Below, in pieces: positions 16,101-28,100 of a stretch of DNA of 45,004 nt. How positions within the stretch are numbered: the first letter of the stretch is position 1; each line of letters begins with the position of its first letter. A program made the translations under genes and the position numbers. The notes beneath the pieces are model-generated. The model saw nothing but the letters and a program-made list of their open reading frames with translations. It was not told where the DNA came from and searched no databases. Origin of the DNA: Atopobiaceae bacterium (GTDB taxonomy: Bacteria; Actinomycetota; Coriobacteriia; Coriobacteriales; Atopobiaceae); contig JAFWMH010000023.1 of assembly GCA_017510785.1 (NCBI GenBank), positions 1 to 45,004 on the forward strand. The letters are read 5' to 3'.

Positions 16101-19100
16101 GTGACTGCTCAGGCTCAACATAATAATGGTGGTGTAATCCCATCCGCCACGTTGACATATCTACAACGTTGTTGTTCTCCCGTGCAACCAACTTGAATCG
16201 CACCTGGCCACTAAGCGCCGCAATATGTTCCGCCGTAAGGTTTTGTCCCGTTTTCGAAATCCAGCTCTTGGTCGCTTTAACGTGAATGACATCCGGTTCG
16301 TAGCTGTTCGTAATCGTGTAATTCCCCGTCGTATCATCACGCGCAATGCTCTTTATTTCATACATGCTGTAGTCGCTGCCGTTGATGTCGCCCGTCAGGT
16401 TCGTGTATGTTGCGCCCGTTTCGGGCGAAAGCACGTGACCTTCGGCATCCGTCTCTTCCACGCCGTAGACAACGCTTGTTCCGTGCTCGGCATTACTCGG
16501 CAGGTTCTGGAACGTAATCACGTAGTCGTAGTCGTCAGCACCGTGATGATGATTGCCGTAGAGAACGGCGGTCGGCTGCAGCTGTTCGCCTTCAACACGA
16601 TACTGATTGCCCAAAGTTCCGTCGTTGTTCTTCGCATAGAGATAATACTGATTCGTGGTACCCTGAATCGGATTGGCACCAATCGCATAGTTCGTGGTAT
16701 TGCCACCAACGGCCGCCGTCAAACGTACGAAGTTCTTAACATATGTCGCCACGTCGGGTCGCTTGCCGTCCTGGTTCGTATTGTCTTCCCAAATCTTTTT
16801 CAGCCCCAGTTGTGTGCGCTCGATCACGTGGCTATTCGTCACAGCGCGCGTGCCCGCCGCATCGCCGGCCACGGGCGTCGCGGTACCCGCCGGACTGCCG
16901 CTCGCCGTGTAGTTGGCCAGCAAGGGCACGGGGTTCTCTGCGACGGTATAGGTAATCTCCTCGCCACGATAATACTTGGGCAGCTTGGTCCAACCCACGC
17001 CAACCCACTCGTTGGAAGCGCTCGTACCCGTCACGTCCTTCGAGGTGACGACCACGTTTCCATTGCCATCCGTAAAGGTGCTGTCCATCGTTATGGGCGT
17101 ACCGCTAACCGCAGCCGAAAGGTTCATCGTGACGCTCGTGAGGCCACTGCGCAAGCCATCACGGTCGGAGTCGTCGTTCCAAATCTTTTTAAGCGGGATG
17201 TCAATTGACTCGTACTTGTTCTTCAAAACGTTCTCGGCTGTTCCGCCACGCTCGGCAGTTGTCGCGGTCTTGAGATCTGCGTCGTTTTCCTTCACCTGAT
17301 AATACCCGAGCGGGATGGTGTCGGGCAGCTCTTCGACGGTGTACGTGACCAGCTTGCCGTTCTCGCCGGGCGCATAGCGAGGGAGGCCCACCCACGTCGT
17401 GGAGTTCTTCCAGTCGTCATTCGCATCTTCGGGAGTGGAACTTCCGTCAGTAAGCGTAATGTCCACAAACTTTTCAAGATACGTGTACCACGGCGAGCTG
17501 GAATTGGTGGCAAGACTCGCGTGGGTAACTTCGACCTCGGAGCCGGCCTCGTTGGTGTACGTCGCCTTCAGGCGCATCGTTACGGGAGCACGCCTCGATG
17601 TGGTGTTGTCGTCGTCCCACTTCTTCTCGACGCTCACGTTGATGGCCTCGGGCACATGCTTGTTCGTGTAGTATGGCTCGTCCGTGGGAGTGCTCGGCAC
17701 ATCTTGCCACTTGGCAGTGAGACGCGTATCAGCCGTAATTTGGGTTTGCTCGAAGTCGAACAAATGCCCACCTGCGTCATACCAGCCGATGAACGCCTTT
17801 CCGGCCCGCGTGGGATTCGAAGGCCGCGTGGCCTTCCAGCCGTCGGCAACCTGTTGATTGCCGAAGCCGGAACCACTGGCCGACTGCCCACTCGCAAGCA
17901 CGCCACCCACCGGGTCGAACGACACGGTCCACACCTTGGCAATGGCATACGTACCATCGCCCTGGTCAACCCAGGCATACCCATCGTTGGTCGTGCCGTT
18001 GTTCGTCGCATACATCGACGTCACGGTACCGGGTTGACCGTCGTCGGACGTGTAGTAGCCTACCGCAACATTGCCGCTGTTCGGATCGACGCCAATAGCG
18101 TTGCCCTCTCCAAGCACAAGCCTAGGCACAACAACGGAGGATGTGCCGGAAGCCACGACGATGGCGTCACCAGTGGGGTTGGAGCCGCTGTCACTATAGT
18201 CCGTATGGGTATTGGCCGTGCTCGTAAGCGTGCTGCCCTCCACGTCAAGCGCGCCAGACTTCAAATAGACCGCAGTCGAACCGGAAATAGTGCTGTTCTT
18301 GATGTGGTGCTCCCCAGCCCCATCCAGCTGGATGCCGTTGCCGTTGGGACTCGTGATGGTTGCTCCCGTTATCGTAACGTTGCTGTTCCTGCAGGTGTCG
18401 TTTACCTGCACAACCGTCTGATCGCCTCCGCAACTATACGTCCCGCCGTTGAGGACGAGATTGCCATTATTGTTGTCGCTCGTGCCTACGTTAATGCCGC
18501 CGACAAACGCGCTGTTGGCGGCAGTTCCATCAATAGTGAGCGTGGCGTTGTTTGCAACCTCGAATGCCTTGGCCGTATCGTTCGCAGCCGAGAGCGTATG
18601 GCCGTTAAGATTGATGTTGAGGTCCTTGCCAAGCTGAATCATGTTACTCAGAGTCGCATTGGCCAGCAGTGTGATGGTCTCACCCGACTGCGCATCGCTC
18701 ACCGCATCCTCAAAGCTGTTGAAGTAGCGAGCGCCCGAGTCGCCCTCAACGCGCACACTCGAGGAACCAGCAGTAAAGAGCATGCCATCGGCCGGCGAGT
18801 TCACAGTTGTTGGAGTGCTGACATGATTGTCACCATTCGCGTCATCCTGCGCAATAACGAGATTCGAAAGTCCACCGCCGTTATGCGTTAGGCTCGACAT
18901 TTTTCCCTTATCGTACTCAAGGTACGCGTTGGTAATCGTGCCGCCATTTTGCGTGAACCCAGCAGCCGGCTTGGAGAAGTCATTCGAGTTGACGAAGAGG
19001 TTGCCAACCGTGCCGCCATTCATCGTGCCCTTGGCCTCGGAGCCAATCCACAGGTCCGCACTGTACTGCAAATATCCGTCATTCACATAGGCGCTCGACA

Positions 19101-22100
19101 CGCTATTGCCAGTTATCGTGCCGCCGTTCATCGTGAACTCCGACTTACCCGTCATGTACACGCCACCAATGAAGGAGTCGGCGGTCGTGCCTTTTGTCAC
19201 GATTGCGCCATCGTTCAAGGTGAGCTTGCCACCGCTCACCTTGATGGCGCGAGCCTTGTTGTCGGCGTCAATCGTGACGTTGGCAAGCGTAAGATCACCG
19301 GTGCTGGAAACCCCAATAAGCGGGTTGGCAGTCTTGCTCTCGAGCGTGACACTCGTGCTCGGGGAGATGGTATGCCCAGCCCCATCAATAATGACCCTAT
19401 TGTCAACAGACAAAGTCCCATCGAGGGCAACATCCTTTACGAGGTGCACCGTGTGGCCGCCAGCTCCCGAAGCGGCGTTAATGGCGCCTTGAAGTGTTGC
19501 GTGCATGGTTATCGTGCCATTGTTCACGGTATACGCGACGGCGTCATTGGACTCTTGATCTGAAGGCAGGATGGTAAACGTGCCCGGCACATACGTTACG
19601 GTGTAGTTGCCCTGGTCGACATCGCCGGCAGGAACGATGGTATACACGCCGGGGTCGGCTCCTTCAGTGCGCGTAATCGTATAGGAAACCGTGTCGCTTC
19701 CAAAGGTGCCCGTTACGGTAGCGGTGAGATTGGGGTCAGTCGCGTCGGCAACCTTCGTCACGTTATCCGCCTTGACCGTTACCGGCGCCTGTTCGATGGA
19801 CCACGGCACCGACTTGCTGCTGGGGCCGTCTGCAAAGGCATAGCCCGCATCCGGCGTCACCGTCGCATTGTACTCGCCAGCATTGGTCATGGCACCATCT
19901 TGCACCGTGTAGCCAGTTCCCGACGATACGCCGGTTTGCGCGCCTCCGTTGTACACGAGTCCCGAAGCCGCCGCAGGCACGTCAATTATTGTGGGAGGAG
20001 TTTCGCTCGATGAAACGACGGTCCACATGCCATTTGCGAGTTGGCCGCTTGGTATATAGCCGGTAGCGCAGTGCGCGGCTTCCACCTCGTTCGAGAACTC
20101 GCCGCCCGATATGGCAATTTTGCTGTTCTGGTTATTGTCTGTCGCGACGTTACCTATATAGGTGCCGGCCGATACGTTGAGCGTGCCACCGTTCTCGGCG
20201 TAGAGCGCCCGGTCGGTCGCACTCACGTGCGTATTGGGCCCGTCGACCGTAACCGTTCCGCCCTTGGAATCGACGCCAATGCCAACCACGTCTACATCGA
20301 CGTTCGTGAGCGTTACGCTGCCCGAACTCGAGCTAACGATGCCCGCCCGGTCGTTCGTCTCATCATCGTCGGCAACCGTCGTTCGCACCGTCGTGCCCGA
20401 TATGGTTCCCGAACCACCGCGAATCTCAATGGGCTGCTGGAAGTGACTTGGCGACCCTCCACTCGCCGCCCGCTGATCGTTGTTACCCAGGACGGTGCAT
20501 CCATCTATGGCGAAGCTACCACCATTGATGACAATACCCTCGCGATTGAAGTTGCTTATGGTGAGGCCAGTAAGATTCAGCGTCCCGTTAAAGTTGGCAT
20601 CGGCATAAATCGGAGCATACGAATCCTCGCCTAGGGAGGCTTTGTCACCGAAGCCAGTGAGCGTCGCGTTCTCAATCGTCACCGTATTGTTGCCCGTAAT
20701 CCCGATGCCATAACAATGATTGCTCGAACCATGGATGGTGTGCCCATTGCCTCGTATGGTGAGGGACTTATCGATTGCAATCGTTTCGCCTACGGCAAAA
20801 CTCACGCTGTCGTCCGCGATGAGGTCAATCGTGTCGCTAGCACTGGCCGCTGCAACCGCTACGCGCAAGCTGTCGTAATACACGTTGCCGATCTTTGCGA
20901 CTGCATGTTCTGCGTCGTACTTGTCATCGAGCGTCACCGCCGGAGTCTGGCCCTCGGCCGGCGTAACGGTAGTTTTGTCGAGTTGCTCATCAACAGTGTA
21001 GTAGATGAGGTGACCCTCGTAGAACTTGGGAAACGTGATGGTCGTTTGGTCATCGGTCTTGGTTCCCACCTCAATGAGGTCGTTCAAGTCAATCTCGTTC
21101 TTTTCCGTGACGCCATTCGCGCCTTCTTGGAGCAGCCAAACGTTGTCAAGATCGACCTTCGTCCCATCGTCTGCATAGTAGTAGGCATTCACCTTGAACT
21201 TGGCAGGCTTGCGATACCCGTCACGGTTGTTCTCGTCGTCCCAATGCTTTTTAACGGTGAGCTTGACCTTTCCCGTATCGTACTTGTTGACCAGCTGGAC
21301 CTCGTTCATCTGAGGCGTCGCCGAGGATGTTTCCTCGCCAGCATTGACGTAGCTGAACTCGCCCGTTTGCCAGTTGTATCGCACGTAGAAGGAAACCTTC
21401 GCCGAGTCGCTTGTAAAGGTTACGCCGTTGTACTCCAGAGGGGCGAGCTGGCCGGCATATGGACGCAACTCCTTAACCCAGAAGTTGTACCTGCCCGTAA
21501 GCACCTGCTCGTCGCTCCACCACATCATGTCGTTGAGGTTCACGAGTTCGGTGATGTCGAACGTCGCATGACCCGTTTCGTCGGTCGTCTTGGTGACGGG
21601 GATGGACGCGCTTCCCTGCTGCACCGTGATTGCATGACCCGCCACGTCGTACAGGCCAAACGTGAACGGAGGATAGGCGCTCTTGTTACTTAGTTCCTCG
21701 TCGGACTCCGCCAAGTCGAAGCGACCGTCGATGATCTTTTTGACGGGAATCGAAATTTGCTGCGTGAAGTCCAGGCGGTTGATGGCGTAGCCCACGTGTC
21801 CGTTAACGCCAACGCCGGTATCGGACTGCTCGTCCCCAAGGATGCGGGCGCCAATGCCGTCCACGACGCCATAGTGCTCAGTAAAGTAGCGGCCGGTTGG
21901 GTTGTTCTTATCCTGCATGTTGTTCGGCGCGTTCGGGTCGTCAGTCGCCTCCGTAACGGCCGTTTCCTTCGCAAAGTACTCCCACTCGTTGCCGTTGGCA
22001 TCGTACTTTTCGAGACCCTTCACGGTAAACGTGTAGTGGTGGTAGCCCGTCCCGTCGGTGTTGGTCTCGCCAGGCGTACCGCCGGGCGTCAGGCCCTGTC

Positions 22101-25100
22101 CACTCGAATTGCCGCCTGCAGAACCACCATTCGCCTGCGGATCGTCCGGATTGTTAATCGTTATGGCAGGCGCACCCGAACCTGGGGTCGCCGTAATCGT
22201 ATAGCCCGTATCTTTCGCAAAGGTATACGTTGCGGCAAACGTTTGGTCCTCGGTTGTCGTCCCCTTTATGCGTCGGCCCAGTTGCATGGTGGTGGTCATC
22301 TTGTCAGGCCAGGCAAGTGCCGTCGTGTCCTCCGTGTCGGGCATCACCCACAGCTTGCCAAAGGTATAGTCGGTCTTCGCGTCGTCGGATTCGTCCTTTT
22401 CGTAGGTGTTGGTCACGACGACGTTGGTAGGATTGTCCGTCGTTGTGGTTTGATCGGGATTCTGCGGGTCCTCCACCGTTGTTGGGTCGGCCTCAACCTG
22501 CACCCCCATCGTCAAATTCTCACCCATCGAAGCGGCCGCAGCGCCGTTTACGGCAACGGTTGTGGACGTCAGCTTGTAACCGCCAATCTGGGCCGTATCC
22601 TCGATCTCCGTGAGTTCGTAGGTCCCGAGCTTCACGCCGGAAAGAGTCAGCGTCTCTCCCGCACGGACCGTAAAGGTGCGCTCTGTCTCAGTCGCCTGCT
22701 CCTCGGGAACGAGCTTGACGTCGTTGGGTTCGCGTGTCGTCTTGTCGTAGACAAGGTACTTTCCGCTGTTCCAAAGCGTGAATTTATATGTTTTGTCCAA
22801 GTTGGTCGGCACGTTGGTTCCCGCGATGGTCTTTTGAAGGGTCAACGTACCTCGCGGATCGTCTTGAATGGGCGTGTTGGTAATGCTGATGGACTGGGAT
22901 GTACCCGTGACGACGCGACTGGGGTACGCGTCTTCGTAGCCAGCCACCGAACGCTCCAGCGCAAAGTAGTAGTATTTGTCTCCTGAGTTGTTGACCTTCT
23001 CTAGCAGATGGTTACTATACGTAAAGCTCTTGCTCGAATCGCTGTTGTAGCTCAGCTTGGTGTCCTCATCCGGAAGCCTCACAAGCTCGCAGCCCCCAGC
23101 ATTGCCAACCAGCGCACGAAGCTGATCCTCCGTGTAGCCACTGATGTTCGTCGTCGTGCGATACAAGTCGAAGAACACGACGTCATTTTCGTGGTTGGTC
23201 ACACCCGCTTCGGTATCGGACCACGTCTTCTTCACCTCAACACTTGTAAGATTATTGAAGGTGTTGGTAAAGCTCACCTTGGCAGGGTCTTGCCCAGTCG
23301 CATCCGTTGTATTTTGCACCGTCGTGAAGTGGTCTTCGAGGTACATACCCGTAACGGTCGTGTCGTCTAGCGCACTATTCGTATCTGTGCGGTAGGTCGC
23401 ACCGACCTCCTCGACGGTCCACACGATGTCTTGTTCCACGGAGGTCTCTTGGCCGCCATCGTTCGTCGTGACAACCTTCTTCCTCGGCAGGTTTTGAACC
23501 GTTACCTCGTTCAGCCAAGCGTCCCCACTGCCTGCATCAACAACGATGTTGCCCCGGTCGTTGACAAACGCACCGTCCGCCTTAGTGAGGGCGTACTTCA
23601 CTCCATCCGCACGTAGTTCGAACTCAGCCTTCTTGGGCACGAAGTTATTCTTGCCCCCGTTGTTCCACGCCTTGCTCACGGTAATGCTCACGGGGTTTTC
23701 ATCGGTGTATATATTAGTGAACTCCGCCTCTACCGAGGTTTTTGTGTGCTCGCCCGTGGTCATGTCATCGGAAGCAGGTACAGTAAAAGTGCAGAAAATA
23801 TCACCTGTCGTATCATCTTTTCCTGTGTCGAAATGAGGATCGTCGCCCTCTTGCGCGGGTTTCGGTCTTCCCTCGGAATCAACGCGTGTGACAGACCCTT
23901 GGCCAGTCACCGATGTGGAAACCTCCGCACCATCAACCTTGGCGCTGGTGTTGAGCTCACGTACGGTGTAATTGCCAGCAGGCAGCTTGCTAATGATGAG
24001 CAGCCATTCGCGTTTGGTGGTGCCATTATCCTGTGGAGTGTCTACCGCCATGAAGTTTTCGTACGGCACAATCTTGTTGTATACGATGCTGCTCGAGTCA
24101 TTCGAAGCCGTGCCTTTAATCTCGAACTGTACGTTCTTTTGGGCCGCATCGTACGTGATTCTCTGCGAGGCAGTGCGGTCCACGAACGTCTTGCGCACCG
24201 TTAGCACGCGCTCGAGCGAAGTGTTGGACACCTGCAAAATACTGTCGTCGGAATAGACGTAGCTATCCCAGTCGTCGTTCTCGCCAATGATGAATCGCCA
24301 GTCGATGTTTTCTTTAATGTGACCATTGGGCTCTTTAACCTCGCGTAGGTAGTACTGCTTATTCTTCTTGAGCGCCACTCCGTCGCGAGACTGACTGAGC
24401 ATGACGTCGGCAAAGCCCTTTTGCGCACTGTTTTCCGTGCCGTTGCCCGTAACGAAATAGATTTTATCTCCTGCCTTGTGATTCTCGGGCGTGGGGAAGG
24501 TATCGTCATCGACACGTCCCGCATTGACGACCGACCACATGGCGTCGTCTTCAATCGGAGCGCTATGGTCGACTTTGTACGTCATGGGAACGATGTTACC
24601 GCTCGCATCGTTTTCGAACAGTTGGAACACGGCACCTTCGAGAGGCTTTTCCATGTTGTCATCCGCGAACTTAAAGATGCGCACATGATACGTCGAGGCA
24701 TAGCCCTCGTGGTCAACCTTGAGGTCGATTTGCTTATTCTCCGGGTCGGAGTAGAGACCGGCTGCGGCCGTGTTCGAGAACGTGAGGCCATCGGTACCGC
24801 GCCTACCAACCGGCCATCCCTCATAGCGTATCGATACCCGCGTCTCGTCGGGAACCCAGAACGTTCCCTTGTTGCTGTGATACGACCATTCGATTTCGGA
24901 CTCCCTGCCTGGCGGGTAGGTCGTGATCTGCACGGTTTGGAAGTCGACGGCCAAGTTGGTGTACATGTCCTCGATTGCATAGCGTTGGCCATTATTCATC
25001 TTGAGCATGAGAGGATTCACGTCGATGGAATATGTGGCTAGCTCGGACTTCTCATCGTAGCTCACGAGCTGCTTTTGAACCGGGTTGAGGTTGTAGCCCG

Positions 25101-28100
25101 TCGAGGCGGTAAACGTATTCTCTCCTGCCTCTCCTTCCGTGTTCTCCCACGTCGCCTCGTTGCTAAAGGTAAGCGTTGTGTTGGTAGTGTCCTTGTTGTT
25201 AACCATTGTTTGTGCTGTTTGCTTGACCTTCTCGAAGTTCGGCGCCATGTAGTACGACACCTCGTAGGACCTGCCGTACACTCGCACGGGGTTTTTGCTA
25301 TCGGGGTCGATTAAATCCGTACCATCTTCCGCCTTTACCTGGTACTTCATCTTTTGGCGATCTTCATCGCTCATCGAAATGGTTATCTCGAGCTTCTCCT
25401 TCGTCGCGTCGCTTCCTTCGGTCAGACCGCTAAACTGCGCAGGCCACACGTCGTTGGTTTGGGGCACCGGACGAATAAGTACCTCGTCGGAGGCGGCACT
25501 GCCACCAATCGTGATGTGCTTGCCATTAATAGCCTCGTTTGTGGTGCCCGTAATCGTGCCGTCGCGCTTGTCCCCCGTTACCGCAGGCAAGCTACTTACA
25601 GGCAGGTACTCCAAAATATTGTTGTACTCGTCTGTAATGTTAAGCGTGTAGGTATCTCCAAGGTGATTACCTTCTCTGTCCTTCGGCCCGAACAAATCGT
25701 CGTTCAAGCCGCTCAACGTGAGTGTGTAGCGGTAGACGGGCAGTGTGGTATTGCCATCCGTCCACGAACCGACCGTTTCCACGCTCTTTTTTATGCTGGA
25801 GGCCGGCTTGGGCACAGCGTAGGTTTTATCTACCGCTTCCTTTCCGTTAAGCACAAGGTGCACATGGTTCCAGTGCTCATTTGTCGCCTTGCCGTTTGCT
25901 GTGGCCTCTATCCATTCCTTATCGTTTTCGGTCCAAAAGGAAATAGTGATCTTTTTTTGTGCGTCGGTCATGCCGGGATCGGCGGCAAACAGTCCTTGAC
26001 CAGGAGTATTTATATTGGGATTCGAGATTGGCGTTTTGTTCTTGAAGAACCAGAAGACCACGTCGTAGCCATCTGCAGATATACTTGGCACACACTGCTC
26101 CTGCCTGCCCGTTTCGTCATAAAGCCCCGTGACCGTCATTTGGTACTTTTCAGGCCCCTCGGAGTCCACAAACCGATCGGTACATACGTGCTCGCCCTTT
26201 TCATCGTTAATCATGATGTGCGGCAGTGTATCCTCGACCAAGGCACGCTCCTGCGCAGAGTCGCGACGATCGAAGGAAATCTCCCAGTTCGTATACACCT
26301 TGCCGTCGGCGGTATACTCGTCGATGATGTGCTCTTTATTTACCGTTATATCGTAGCCAGGACCAGGGCCAGGCAGCTCGACGGCCTTGTCGCGCGTGAT
26401 GTCGGCGATGTTCTCGGTTACTTGGTTGCCCACGTAGCCACCATCGTCGGGATCGGTCTTGTCGATTTTCGTCCAATACTCAACGACGTAGGTGTAGGGC
26501 TTGTCCGCATCCAAGCCAGACGCGCTCTTTTGGGGAATGGTCCACTCCCAGGTTGCGAGTTGGGTCGCAACACTGTTGGGTTCCGTAACGCTCACGGTAT
26601 TCTTGTCGAGGTCATTCCAACCGTAGCCATTCTCTGCCGAAGGTACAATAACGTCGGTGCCCTGGTCGCCTTGCTCAGGTGTAAACGTATCGCCCTTGGC
26701 GCCGCTATCTTTTTCGTACGAGCCCTTGGAGTATGCAGTCACCTTGAACGGTCTGGCCGGGTCGTCGGTAACGTAACTAGTGGAGTACTTCTTCCCCATC
26801 CACACCGAGTCCTTGAGCGTTGCGCCCTCCACGTTGATGAGGTGGTCGGGATTGTAGATAACCTGCCACTTTACGTACATGGCAGTCCAATCGCCCTCGC
26901 GCGCTTGTGCGCTGTCGATAGGCACCTCGGACGTGTCTCCGTGTTCGTCCGTTTCTTGTTTTACGTACTCTACCGCGTCTCGCCTCTTGCCGATTTGTAA
27001 ATAGTCGATGTTCTTGTCGAGGTTCGAGGAAGCTTCGTCGAGGAGGTTGTCTTGGCTGTCCTTTGCCGTAACAGTATTCTTCGAGGTGGTTTCAATATTG
27101 TTCTTGCCGCCCAGCTTGGTGTAATCGATGTGTGCGGAATACTTGATTAACGCCATGTCGCCACCGTTGAGCCGCCGCAGCTTGAAGTCGAAGCCATGAT
27201 TGCCCTCAGCCACGTGGAAGTCGCTCACATTGCTTGCCGCATATTCGGCGGGCAACGTATCGTATGCCTCGTATATGGGCTTGCCGGTTTCATCCTCGCC
27301 CACGCGCTTCATGTAGGTAATCGTCACGCCCGAACCTAAGCCGTCATTGCCCTCGACGTAGGTTAGCGCCGCACCCATCACGTCATTGCACGTTATGTTC
27401 TCCACGTTGCCATCCGCGACGGCAGTTACCTCGTACTCGATTAACTCTTTGTTGTGCTCGTCCAAGCGAGACGTCTTTTCAAGTGTGACGTCGAAGGTGG
27501 GGTCCGGATCGACGCTGAGCACGGCGGAATCGCTAAACACGATGTCTTTGGGTTCGTCCACCTGAATCGTGGTGTAGGGGAAGCCCAACATGAATGTCGT
27601 GCGTGGGGAAGCCTTGAGAAGCTTGTAGTTTGCCGCGTCGTCTTTGTTCCACTGAATCTTGAGATACGCCTTTTCTGACACACCTTCTTCCGCCGGAACG
27701 TACGTTACGATGTTGTTTTCGAGCGTGTGCTTGCGGTCGAGCACAATGGAAAAGGGGATTTGCCATTCGCCATTAACGTTGTGGAACGCCTTGGTGGACA
27801 GGTAGACTCCATCCGGAATGCCGTAGTACATAAAGCCGTCATCTGGGAGCTGACCTACGTCGGGATTCTCGTCCTCGTCTTCCGAGAATTCCAAGCGCAT
27901 GGTGTACTCGTGACCAGGTCGCACGACCATCGAGTCGGGCGTCGTCGAATCGCCCACGAGGACGTCGCCGTCGAAGAACTGCACGCGATCGAGCAGTCGT
28001 CGGATGTTGGGATTCTCGTCTTGGTGGTCTTCGTCCAAGATCTCGTCAACGGCATCCTCCCCCTCGTCCGTTACGGCAATCACTACGCTGCTGCCGTCGG

